NCBI GenBank assembly: GCA_949358305.1
Contig: OX442322.1
Coordinates: 9,796,001-9,860,000 of the forward strand
DNA from: Strigamia acuminata
Lineage: Eukaryota > Arthropoda > Chilopoda > Geophilomorpha > Linotaeniidae
Direction: 5' to 3'
Length of the DNA stretch: 64,000 bases
Below are positions 22,006-33,540 of the stretch, piece by piece. The notes beneath the pieces were generated by a model. It was not told where the DNA came from and ran no database searches. It saw only the letters and a list, made by a program, of their open reading frames with translations. The translations under genes and the position numbers were made by a program. Numbering within the stretch: the stretch's first letter is position 1; each line of letters opens with the position of its first letter.

Positions 22006-25000
22006 TCGCTCCCGGCCGAAAAAGGAAGAGAGCAGCCGCCCTGAAGGAACCGCACCCAAGAAGAAAAGACCGAGCAGCTTGACTTTCACCTTGCCTATAT
22101 CTTTTGGCAAGAATCCACAACGAATCATAGAACCCCTTTTCCCAAACGAAAATATATTGACTCTTCTGTTAACAATACATTAACACGAACAGGAGCGGGT
22201 CCCTTGAGACGAGAAGACCCTAGGCATACTGCAAAATAACAGAACTCTAACTTGCAACCCGTAATACAAAGAAACGACTAACAATCACAAAAAAAAAAGG
22301 AGCTTGTCTCTCCCATAAAGATTGACCTGCAGTCAACCTTGGGAAACTGAGACCCACAACCAAGGGGGTCAGTCAAAGACAAGACACCACTAAACCACGA
22401 ATAACCTTAAAGCTAAATTAACAAACCTACTTCTCATACACTTCCTTTAAGAGGTAGTTTGAATCCTCAGACAAAATTCGCTTCTAAAGACACCGACGCA
22501 CGCAAGCACCTGAGCTCAGCCATTGATCCAATCAGGAAGCCTGCCAAAGTTGACATCAAACTGAAACGAAAATGCCGCAGAAAGCTAAAGAAAATTCCTA
22601 TCTAACTAAACAAAGACAACCAATTCACCGTTGGGACACCAAGCGACCAACCTAAACAGGCGATCAACTCACGACTTGATGACAAACAATCAGCCAAGCC
22701 ATCGACCGTCCAATCAGGCGGCAACTCACCGCAAAGGTAAACTCGTGCCCAATTTCCTTTAAACTAAAATATCTTCAACTAGAAAGAACTAAACTAAACT
22801 GTGTAATGAACCAAAAAACCAATTGGAACCAATAACGCGCAATGTCAAAGAACACACCCCCAGTCTAAATACACTTGAAAAATTAAGAAAATTGTGCTCA
22901 CTTTTAAAAACAGTTACCCGTTGACATTGCAGAAAACGAAACCCCTCCCTTAGTGAAATCTCCATTCAAACCTCTCTAGAACTCTCACAACGAGAAGCGG
23001 CCACTTAAATTTAAGACAGGTAACTTCAATCGTGCCCCACCCGACTACTAGTACAAAATCTTTTCTCATTTTTTTTCTACTACAAGCAGGGCTCTGCTAA
23101 ACTAACGCAAGACAAGCCAAAAATTTGAATCTAAGAGCACAACACATAATTCCCTTTTTTAACAAAAAACTAGGGGTATCCCCTGACACCGCGAATTATC
23201 CTCAATGCTTTCTCTTCAATTCGACCTTCTCTCTGGCTAATATCTCAGCTAAACCTTCCTTTCTATCATAACCCATTTTCCTCCCGACAGAAAAAGAAAG
23301 CTGCCACGGCGTTTAAACCACTAATGCCAGAGCCAAAAAAGCTTGGAAAAAACAACACCTGTGGATTTCTTTGTGAGAGAAAACCACTTTTTAAAGGTAA
23401 AAACTATGAATTAACTAACCTTTGACTAACTAAGCTTTTGTTTCAGAAGACTTCCGCGAGTATCTGACACGCCACTAACCCAAACCCCATGGACGTGTGA
23501 CCGTCAGACTCGTCGCAAAAAGCTCTGAACTCAAACACTAAAAAAAAAAAAACTAATTACTAATTTCTACTATATCGTCGCCTCTACGTCCTCCTATCGG
23601 AAGCTAGCCCAAGGGAACTCGAAATCACGACTTACTCTTTAGATCTAACCCTCGACCTTTTCTCTCAGGAACCCCAAAAAAAACAGTTGTGCACCTGTGT
23701 TCAGCCAAAACACTTGTGCTTCTGTGCTCAAAACTTTGGGTAGGAGGGGGCGTGAAAACAAGTTGCGATCCGCTCAACCTTGATCGCACATCTCCCAATG
23801 CTTGACGCATTTGACGAATTAACTGACTCAATTTCGTGCATAGGTAAAAGAAACCCGGATCCAAAGGAGGAGAAGACTTCCTTGCACAATCTAAGTACCA
23901 AGGCAAAGCTTACTGCCTATCTCGGAGGAGCAATGGACAAGACTGAAAGTTGAACAGTGCGCAGAAGCTCAGGAGAACGTGAGCAACAGGAATTAAAGTA
24001 TGGTGAAGAAGCTCACCCTCTAAAACCGATTAGCTCCTCGTGTATTGGGTCCAATAACACGAGTGTCCACCAGAGAACCGACACGCTCAAAAAACTGTTC
24101 CGTTCCATCCCCCGCGAGACCGAAACTATGCCCCGACTGACGAGGACCCTCAAGAACTTTACCCCATGCACCCTGAGTGAGTATACGAAACTAAACCTAA
24201 AAAAGGAGCGCCTGGCTCTGCATAAAAGAGAAAAGAATATAGAATCCCTGGCCCTTTCTCACATCAAGGTTGTTGGACTCGCACCTTGTCACTAAGGGCG
24301 AGTGTACCCTGTCCTTGAACAACCGAGAAAGTGAAAGAACTCTGCTTCTGGGCTCCTAACCTTTCACTAACCCTAATGCTTGCACAAAAGTGCTTGCTTA
24401 AGCCTGATAGACTGAACTATCAATTGCTTAAGAACCTCCAATTCGCTTAAGCCTGACTGACTGAACTATCATCCGCTTAAAAAACCTCTTAATTGCTTAA
24501 GTCTGACGGACTTAACTATCATCCGCTTAAGACTCTCTAATTGCTTTTTCTATGGGTTTGTTGGGCCACCGTTAACCAACTAAAGCCTTTTTCTTTGGGT
24601 TTGTTGGGCCACCGTTAACCAACTAAACGTTTTTTTCTTTGGGTTTGTTGGGCCACCGTTAACCAACTAAACGTTTTTTTTTTCCAACTCGGGGTTCGAC
24701 GGACCAACTGTTAACCGACTAAAGCCCTTTTTCTATTGTTCAGTTCGACTGACTTTGGTTAGCAGTGCAAAAATGAACCTATGCAAGTGACCCTTAACTC
24801 AACACTCACATGTTAATGCTAATTCCCTATCCAACGCGACTCTTGTAACGAGATCTCTCATGCTTATCACGTTACACATTGCAACGTCACGAGGCTGCTT
24901 TGGGAATTTGAGGGTTGACTGACGAACGCCCCGCCCTATCGACGTACTTCAACAACCTCTCTTTTCTGTTTTGACAAATAAGACTTATCTCTCTTTGGCT

Positions 25001-27294
25001 CTTTCTAACCTTAATCCGAACCAACGGGGCTTATTGTCCTCTTTCTTCTCCTACTGCCACTCTGACTGCAAGGCAATAGGCCTTGGCCCTTTGAACCCCA
25101 GTCCCAGAATGTATCCAAGAACTGAGTGTGGGACAACACTGGAATCCATTGTGAGTGGACTACTTAACTATGCTATAACTAAATTCCCTAAGAAACAAAT
25201 TCGGAAAACTATCTTAACTTAAACCGCAGGAACAACAAGTCTTCAAAAGAGAGAGAAGTGCTGAGTTTCTCTTTCCAAAAATGAAATTCTACAACATCCT
25301 CAAACACTACCTCTCTCGCTGGCTTTGCTGACCAACCATTGTTCCATTCGTCAATGCGGCACTCTGCTCCGCCAACCGCAAATGGCCTAGTGCCAAATGG
25401 GTGCTCGAACAAGCAGGTCAACTAATCGCACAAAAAAAACCCGAATATGTAACTTTCTATTTCTTATAGAGACAACTTTCAATAAAAATAAATTTAAAGA
25501 CTGTTAACCTCTAATATCTAAATTCTACAACTGTGGAGTCTCGAAAAATGCTCTTACAACCCTGATCTGATCAATTAAGCGCCCTTATACCCCTTCCAAC
25601 CACACAATGTGCAAGGTGGAGACTGCACTTACTATCATCAATTGTCTCGAATTTGAAAGACTGACTCTAATGGGCGGTCGTTTCACCCTGAACAAGCCCC
25701 ACCATACAGTGACTAACTTTCCAAAAAGGGGGTACCCACCCAACTGATCCACAAGCGCCCTCGCAAAGAGGCTTGGTGGCTGCGAACTTAACAAGCAATT
25801 TTCTCCAAAACTCTGAAAACTAACTTATAACTAAAAGGTTTACACTAAGAAAAATAATGACGAACCCAGTAACGTATCCAAACATCTTAACCAAATTGTG
25901 GACGCACTAAAACGAGATTTGGCTTGCTTAAAGCAGTCGTTCTGCCCTAAATCCCAAAAAACAACCGAAAAAACGAGCTTACTCCAATCACAAACTAAAG
26001 GTACAACAAGCTGGCAGTGGGAACGTCTACAAATTCTTAGCAGTAACTTCTCAAAAAACCTTTTATCACAAAATGAAACTGAATGGAGGACTGATTTCTA
26101 ACTTTCCGCCTTCTCTTTCCAAACAGCTAGTGTGGCTTCTCTTATCTCAACCCACGCACAGGTAATTCTAAAAACCTCACACACCAAAACTTGCTTAAAA
26201 ACTGCGAAATAACGCGGAAATTCCCCAAAACAGACTCAAAACACTTCTACGGGTGGTCAGCCCACTGAAAGGTTGTCGGACAAACACGGCAGCCCTTTGA
26301 GGCGGAATCCTTCGCCTCCACTCTCCCACACAACCCAAATAGCAGGCTGAGTGTATTAAAGGAGAAGGAGCGACCACTCGCTTGCGACAACCAAAAAACC
26401 AAGCAAACGAGCGCGGGACCTCTTTCCAACAAGCCTCAAACCTGGCGGCTCCGCAGCAGTCCGAAACCCTCGCAGTTCACAATAGAACTGACCGCACAAA
26501 CTTAATCAACTCTTAAACTTAACAAAATTCTTTTACTTAAACTACTAACAAAGAACAAAAGAAAAAAGACGAATTGGCTTGAAACTTTGCTGCAGTCAAG
26601 CAACCATTGTCCAGCTCCTTGAGCTTGTCTTGGCTGGTGATATGATTCGTCTTTGCTGATTGGCACTCTTTTTCTCAACATTGTGACTTGTACTCTCGAT
26701 CTTGGGCCCGAACTGTGGGCTCCCTTTCAATGACGAAACTTGACCAAACAAGCTGCTTTCTCCTCTGCTCTGATGGCAAGCGTCCACCTTCCTGTACAGC
26801 TGGGTGACTTGTCCCTTGGCCCGTCTGCGCCAACCAACAGTCAACCTACATCTTGGACAGTTCAGGCGCTGTGCAGATGTGGAATCATCGTGCTTGACGT
26901 GTGGAAACCACAGCTGCATGCATCTCCATCTCGCCTGATGAGACCAAAACCTTGCGTCGCCCTTCACTGTCGACCACTTGATGACAAAGCGCATATTGGA
27001 ACTTCTAAGAATCAAAGACAACTGTAATGTCCCGCCCAACATGACTGACTCTTGTGTAAACTCAACAACAGGTGAGCCAACACTTAAACTAACTTAAGTC
27101 AAACAAGAAAAAACTCCCCTGCTTAAAGCAGTTATAATGGAGTCAAAACGCACTTAAAGTAAAATTACAAAGCAAAAAAATGTACACACTATCCTCCCCC
27201 CAAGAGGGCACAACCAATCACCCAGTAACAGCCCACCAAAAACACTAAGCATAAACAACTAAATGTTCTTCTTCTTCAGGCAGCTGTCCAACTT
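22006..27294 (-). other. Interior of element B, non-coding
   Basis: About 5.3 kb with no recognisable protein on either strand. It begins (right side) after the leader and ends (left side) at the pre-LTR motif TCGCTCCCGGCCGAAAAAGG (22006-22025 on plus). It contains the tandem arrays at 24395-24740 and a stretch near 24980-25050 that resembles element C near 12085-12170. Frames such as 23957-24295 (112 codons) or 26596-27042 (148 codons) have no feature that distinguishes them from chance. Confidence 0.6.
24395..24740. repeat. Two adjoining tandem arrays in element B
   Basis: The first array has about three units of 50 bp starting with GCTTAAG at 24395, 24445 and 24495 and carrying GACTGAACTATC. 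The second has three near-perfect 43-44 bp units from 24554, 24597 and 24641, each with GGGTTTGTTGGGCCACCG and TTAACCAACTAAA, then a diverged fourth with CGGACCAACTGTTAACCGAC near 24695. The GTTGG...CCAAC halves of each unit could pair as a small hairpin. Related units lie in element C. Confidence 0.75.
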
Positions 27295-27531
27295 GCACAT
27301 TGCGTTGTGTTGACGACTTGGCAGACTCAGGACGTCAATGGCCGCTCTCACGTGACTCTCTGGCGTGCGCACTTGATGCAGGTCGCTCACAGAACCAGCT
27401 GCACAAACGAACCAACTGGCACGCACCAAACCACTTGAATCACTTGCTGAACGTCCAAATGACCTCTTTTCCATGCGCGCTGTACACACGCGCACGAAAT
27501 CCTGGAATCACGGCACCAAAAAACAGCTCCC
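27295..27531 (-). promoter_or_regulatory. Element B leader: PBS-like site and conserved motif
   Basis: Read on minus from the LTR end (27532): GGGAGCTGTTTT, then TTGGTGCCGTGATTCC (27504-27519 on plus) as PBS candidate, and about 200 bp further ACACAACGCAATGTGC (27295-27310 on plus), one base different from the A and Pao-TK motif. Confidence 0.6.
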
Positions 27532-29037
27532 TGTAGCAAACAACCTTGGATCTCACAGGAAAAGACTGGCGAATTGGTCACCAAACTCTGGAAACCGCCC
27601 GAGACTGTATAGTGGATGATGAAACAAGTTGAATTCTCAGCCCAAGTTGTAGGCCTAAATGCATCTGGAGAAATTAGGCCCAACTGCATTTAGTTGAAGT
27701 GATTAAAGCAGCTCTCTGGATACTGGGGAAAAAACCTTGTGCCTTCAGTGAGGAGGAGAGCATGCAAAACTCTCTACTCACTCATTATCATGTTTCTTGT
27801 AGCAGAAAACCAGATCAGAAATGATTCACCCAAAGCAGAGTAAAAACACATCAACTGGCTTTATTCTTAACAACAGATAACAACTATTGCTTCTTTAGCA
27901 ACCTACTCTAACAACAGTGCGCCTAGCAACTAAATCATAGCAACAACAAGCTACAATGCAATGATGCAACAATGGCGTAATTCAATCTGAACTAAAATAG
28001 CTTAAAACCTATGTACATTTGTTCTTAAAACATAAATAGAATTTAGACAAAATAAAGCAATGAAACCAAGGCAAAACTCAATCTAAAATATACTTAACAA
28101 TTAACAAAGCAAAAAGAAGATTAACAACCAATGGCAAGGCAGCCTACCTCAATACTCATCTCTGCACTTGTTTGTAAAGTTAAGTGAAATTAACAAATGT
28201 ACAGTTAAAACACTTCTATAAAATCACAAAGTATTAAAATAAATATTGCTACCCAGCTTGCTATGTTCTAGGAAAATCTCCCAGCAGTGCTCAAACACAA
28301 AGAGAACCGCTCCTTTCCAAAATGGCGGCCAGGCAGTTGCTAACTGCCGTGAATGAGAGCAGAAACGAGTCAAACAGACTTCCAGGGTCGACCAAGGCAT
28401 GACAACAGCGCTGGGACTTCCAAACTCAGTGTGGGGACGTTGCAGGGAAGCCAAACGAGGCGTTTCCTGGTCTCTCTCTCTCCCGAACACGATCCCAATG
28501 CGCTCATGTGCACTCAAATGCCAAGGACACCCAAAACCGTTTGTTTCTTGCTGTCCCACGTCTCCAATGAGCATCAAAACACTAAAACATCCAGCAAAGG
28601 TTAGCAACCGTCAAAACAATATGTAAAACCTCTTTAAAACTAATAAATACACAGTTTCCTGAATCCAGTTGACCTATGCTATGGCGATTATGCTGAGAAT
28701 ATACACTCAGCTCATTCACAAGTGTACTGGAACCCGAACCGAACACAAAAACGTCTCAAAAGCAAATAACAGAGGTAAACAACTAATAACAAATACTAAA
28801 ACAACCACAAAACGATCAAAGACATATCCCCTGACCAATTCCAGGTGCGATCGACAACACGACAACCGCCGAGGTCTGCTCTGCATGCGACCGTCGGTCA
28901 AAACCGGCAACTGGACATCTCAGATATGTCCCAAACTCATGGTCAAAACTATGGACTAAAATTAAAAAGATCTTCTACCATTTTCAGAGGTGAAACGCGA
29001 GTCTTCTAATCTTTTTGTTGCGTCCTTGCTCGCAACA
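27532..29037 (-). repeat. 5' LTR of element B (1506 bp)
   Basis: Direct repeat of 20500-22005. It is followed on plus by ACGT (29038-29041), the right TSD copy. Confidence 0.9.
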
Positions 29038-30637
29038 ACGTGATTAGTTTTCGTGCAGGAAGTGTAGCTTCGCTTCATTTGGTTGCAGTTGCACTGCTTC
29101 CAACGTTTTTCAGTATCGTTTGACACCTGTTGGTCTTCAAAAAGAAGCAGGCCCCTTTCCTTTCTTTTCTCGTGGGGAGGAAATGGATTGATTATTTGGG
29201 TACGGACTTATTCCCTCTTCGGAAAAAAAAGTAGAAAGTTTAGTGTTTTGGAATTCTTGCTGGTTTTCACAGTTCCAGTTTGTTAGTTTCCCTTGTGAGG
29301 CCATACTTGGCCAATAGCTTTAGTGATAATATTGACGTTTTTGCCGGTATTTATTTGCACGGAACGTGTTCGTTTTTTTTAGATAATTGAACCGTTTTTT
29401 TCTTATTAGTTAGATAAAGTTGTGGTCGATGGCTCAGTGTGCGCGTGTTTCATTGTCACTGTGGACAAGAGGTCGCAGTTGGCTTGCACAGTCATCTGAC
29501 CAAGTCTTTCCTTTTTTCTTTATTCTCTGCTTTTAGCGGTTTCGTGGGTTCATGTCAAGTCAGGGTGCGGTCAACGCCTTTGCGTGGCAGTTGCTGTGAA
29601 TGGTTCGCATTGCCTGAGCTTCATGCTTTCTCGTTCTCTTTTTCCTTCTTCTGGCGTGATCATGTTAGCTAGGTGGTCATGGCTTTGGGTAAGTGGTTAG
29701 TTAGTCACTCTTTGCAAAAGAGTGGTGCCTAGGTCTTGACGGCATTTTCTAGTTCTTCGTACGAATGCTGGGTGGTTGGTCAGACGATAGGTCTGGGTCA
29801 ACGCATTCATTCCCTTATTTTGCATTTTTCTTGTTTTCTAGAAAAGGGTCGTCTTTAATAGTTTAATAAGTTTGAGTTCGCAGCTTGTGTTTGCAGGCGG
29901 ACGGAGGTTTCCGTGGTACGTTGCCACTTGAGCGCTGGCTCGAGAACAACGAGGCGGTGAAGCCTGCCGTGTCTCAAGTTTGTTCCTTTTTGCGTTCCAA
30001 GTTTCTTCTTGTCTTCATGCATGTCTTGTTCCTTGCGAGACCATGCTCGATCAAGAGCTTTTGTGACAGTTTTCCTTCCTCTTTGACGAGGATTCTCGTT
30101 TTCCTGTTTTTAGCTTTCATTAGTTTAAGCGTCTGTCTACGGGTTGACAGACTGGGCTTTCTGAGAAGCTCCCGCAATGTTCTCACGTTGTTCCGGTTAG
30201 AAAACCCGTTCAGTCAGATTTTCTAAAGGTATTTTGTGTGTGTGCCACGTGTCTATTGGCGACGTCGTAGCCCCTCGGTGTCTGGACTAGGTCATCGTGG
30301 CACGGCCCTTCTCTTTCTTCTTTCGTGTTTTAAGTTTCTTTTAGTTTTTGTTGGTTGTTGATAGGAAGTGCGCCGCAACGCAACTTCTCTTTTCTTTCGT
30401 CTCTCCGGTGTTTTTGGGCCGCAATCCGACTTCGATGCCCTTGACCCTGGGACTTTCCTAGAGGTCTCGGATGTTCAGGTTACAGCTTTTTGCCTTCGTG
30501 TCTATGGTTTTGCCTTCGCGACTTTTACAAGGTCGAGCTTGGCTTCGATACTTTTTCTTCCCGTTCTCTTGGTTTTGATGGGGAATTCCTTCAACGGTTT
30601 TCTACCTTGCCTTTCCTTCTTCTTTGGCCGGCAACGC
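29038..30637 (+). other. A-4 interior, third part, to the last LTR
   Basis: Continues the A interior interrupted by element B and parallels A-2 35762-37347. It ends with a C/T-rich segment and GGCCGGCAACGC before the LTR at 30638. Non-coding. Confidence 0.8.
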
Positions 30638-31258
30638 TGTTGCGAGCACGCGCAACATGGATTTTTGCTATCGCAATAGCGGATTTGCTTTGATTAATCA
30701 TTAATTTAAGTTTGTGTTTAGTTAATAGTGCAGCTTAAGTTTTGGCTAAAGGTTAAATGAATTTTGTGTAGTTTGTGACGTGGGAGTGGTGAATTACCTG
30801 ATTTAAGCTGTCTTTTTTAAGGTAATCTTGTATCTTTTCTTTGATTCTTTGGAGTTTTACTGCTTGGATTCGTCCAAAGAGTTGCTGTTGTTAGTTCCTA
30901 AGTTAGTTTATTTATTTGAAACACTTTGTCTTAATTTATTACGGTTTTGTGCCTTTTGTAATGATTTTATACTCGAAACTGTGTATTTTCTTGTATACGC
31001 TTTATCATTTTGTCACTAGAGGGACAATCCGCCTCTTGCGAGTGATTGTTGCCACTCGTTGCTAAGAGCCGCTGCTCTAATTGTTGTAGGTTGCGCAGCA
31101 ACTACTCTGACTTGTTATATGTTTTTTCTAGTCCTAAGTAATGTTGATTTTCTCCTCTCTTATGTGTATTTTGATAGATGTTAACTTTAGAATAAATTCA
31201 GTTTTCATGTGCTTTAGCACATCAGTCTTGGATTCAATGTGTGCTCATTGCTGCGCCT
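30638..31258 (+). repeat. First 621 bp of the last A-4 LTR, split by A-3
   Basis: Starts TGTTGCGAGC. The first half is the common A LTR, but from about 31160 it diverges into a third U5-like type not seen in A-1, A-2 or A-3. It is interrupted at GCCT (31255-31258) by A-3 and continues at 58804, giving a joined length of 771 bp, close to the 773 bp of A-1. Confidence 0.8.
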
Positions 31259-32032
31259 TGTTTCTAGCAATGCTTTGTGGCCGTGTGGCACTCTAGAAGA
31301 CAACAGAAAAAGCTTATAACAAATAAACCTACTTACTAGAACTTGTGATGAGCTCCAAAAGAGATGATGCATTGCAGGAGAAATCCTGCTTGAAATCCCT
31401 GCAAAGTGGCCTAATAAGTGTCTGGAAGAACTCACCACTAATATGCCAAATAACACATAAACAAACCGAATTTAATGTAAAGTTAATATCTATCAAAAGT
31501 ACACAGAAAAGAGAGGAGAAAATTACATATCTTAACCCTAGAAATCTACATAACAGTCACAGTGTAGTTGCTGCGCAACCTACAACAATGAGAGCAGCGG
31601 CTCTTAGCAACGAGTGGCAACAATCACTCGCAAGAGGCAAATTGTCCCTCTAGTGACAAAATGATAAAGCGTATACAAGAAAATACACAGTTTCAAGTAT
31701 AAAATCATTACAAAAGGCACAAAACCGTAATACATTAAGCCAAAGTGTTTCAAATAAATGAACTAACTTAGGAACTAACAACAGCAACTCTTCGGACGAA
31801 TCCAAGCAGTAAAACTCCAAAGAATCAAAGGAAAAATACAAGATTACCTTAAGAAAGACAGCTTAAATCAGGTAAAACATAACTCCCACGTCACAAACTA
31901 CACGAAATTCATTTAACATTTAGCCAAAACTTAAGCTGCACTATTAACTAAACACAAACTTAAATAATTGATCAATTCAAGCAAATCCGCTATTGCGATA
32001 GCAAAAAATCCATGTTGCGCGTGCTCGCAACA
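31259..32032 (-). repeat. 3' LTR of A-3 (774 bp)
   Basis: On minus it starts TGTTGCGAGC at 32032 and ends CATTGCTAGAAACA at 31259. It matches 58026-58799. Confidence 0.9.
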
Positions 32033-32211
32033 GCGTTGCCGGCCAAAGAAGAAGGGAAGGCAAGGCAGAAAACTTTTGAAGGAATTCCCCATCAAAACCA
32101 AGAGCACGGAAAGAAAAAGTATCGAAGCCAAGCTTGACTTTGTGAAAGTCGCGAAGGCAAAACCATAGACACTAAAAGAAACTTAGAACACGAGAGAAGA
32201 AAGAGAAGGGC
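32033..32211 (-). other. A-3 interior, 3'-terminal piece
   Basis: Reverse complement of the A interior next to the 3' LTR, starting with GCGTTGCCGGCCAAAGAAG. It ends in GGGC (32208-32211), the left TSD copy of A-2. Confidence 0.8.
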
Positions 32212-32970
32212 TGTTGCGAGCACGTGCAACATGGATTTTTGCTATCGCAATAGCGGATTTGCTTTAATTGATCAATTATTTAAGTTTGTGTTTAGTTAAG
32301 AGTGCAGCTTAAGTTTTGGCTAAATGTTAAATGAATTTCGTGTAGTTTGTGACGTGGGAGTTATGTTTTACCTGATTTAAGCTGTCTTTTTTTAGGTAAT
32401 CTTGTATCTTTTCCTTGATTCTTTGGAGTTTTACTGCTTGGATTCGTCCAAAGAGTCGCTGCTGTTAGTTCCTAAGTTAGTTCGTTTATTTGAAACACTT
32501 TGTCTTAATGTATTACGGTTTTGTGCCTTTTGTAATGATTTTATACTTGAAACTGTGTATTTTCTTGTATATGCTTTATCATTTTGTCACTAGAGGGACA
32601 ATTCGCCTCTTGCGAATGATTGTTGCCACTCGTTGCTCTAGTTGTTGTAGGTTGCGCAGCAACTACTCTGACTTGTTATGTAGTTTTCTAGGGTTAAGAT
32701 ATGTAATTTTCTCCTCTCTTTTTCTGTGTATTTTGATAGATGTTAACTTTACAATAAATTCGGTTTGTTTATGTGTTATTTAACACATTAGTGGTGAGTT
32801 CTTCCAGACACTTGTTAGGCCACTTTGCAGGGATTTCAAGCAGGATTTCTCCTGCAATGCATCATCTTTTTTGGAGCTCATCACAAGTTTTAGTAAGTAG
32901 GGTTATTTATTTTAACCATTTTCAAATGTCTTCTAGAGTGCAACACGGTCTTCAAGCACTGCTAGAAACA
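32212..32970 (+). repeat. 5' LTR of A-2 (759 bp)
   Basis: TGTTGCGAGCACGTGCAACA start, CTGCTAGAAACA end. Internally mosaic: its middle part resembles A-3 and its last ~80 bp resemble A-1. Confidence 0.92.
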
Positions 32971-33540
32971 AAGTTGGTGCCGTTTTGCTTGACCAGGATG
33001 CTAGCCAAGTGTCGTCAGGTTGCCGTGAGTTCGAAAATGGGTGACATCGCCGCCATTTTCGGAAACAAGATCGGTAATTGCAGTGGAGGCTGCCAGCGCT
33101 TAGTGACGACAGACGCATCGTGTGAAGCCAGCGCATTTACAAGCGCAATGCGTGTGGCTGTCGGTCAAATCGAGAATTGCTGCTCGGGATGGCGAAATTC
33201 GTCTCAGATTCGCCCAGTACGAGTGCGTCGTATGGCGGAATGCAGCGACCACTTCGGGATCGTCGATGGAGAGAGTTTCGGCAAGATTTTCCAGGATTTC
33301 GTGTGCCCAGTTCGTTGGACAGTACGAGGCTGTGTCCACACAGACGTGCGTCGTCTCACAAGCGACGCGGTCAAGATTCCAGTCGAGTTGTTTCTTCAGC
33401 AGCAGAGCGAGTTCTCTCAGTTGTACCGGACAGTCCCGCCAAAAGATTCGTGCCGTCAGCGCACACAGAATGGTCACCGAGTTTGGAAGAGTCACTCTTC
33501 AAGCGTCAGTCGGCCGCCAGTTATACACAACGCAATGTAC
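32971..33540 (+). promoter_or_regulatory. A-2 leader: PBS-like site, GC-rich block and conserved 16-mer
   Basis: TGGTGCCGTTTTGCTTGACC starts 5 bases after the LTR (32975-32994) as PBS candidate. A GC-richer block follows to ACACAACGCAATGTAC at 33525-33540. One frame continues from inside the LTR through to a stop at 33543 (256 codons), another covers 33122-33658 (178 codons), and a third is open antisense (131 codons). Such overlap argues against a gene. Position and conservation suit a packaging or dimerisation region. Confidence 0.6.

Larger units (their letters stand above)
20500..29037 (-). mobile_element. Element B: full-length non-coding LTR retrotransposon, TSD ACGT
   Basis: Two 1506-bp LTRs (20500-22005 and 27532-29037), apparently identical, flank a 5526-bp interior. 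ACGT occurs on both sides (20496-20499 and 29038-29041), and the uninterrupted target is visible in A-2 near 35762. The element reads on minus: 5' LTR 27532-29037, PBS-like TTGGTGCCGTGATTCC, conserved leader motif, long interior, GGCCGGGAGCGA pre-LTR motif, 3' LTR 20500-22005. No frame exceeds roughly 150 codons and none resembles retroelement proteins. It is therefore another large non-coding satellite, distinct in sequence from A but with the same terminal architecture. Confidence 0.88.

Noticed and set aside
24395-24740. CRISPR-like appearance of regularly spaced repeats
   Set aside because: Units are contiguous tandem repeats inside a eukaryotic LTR element, with no unique spacers or cas genes.
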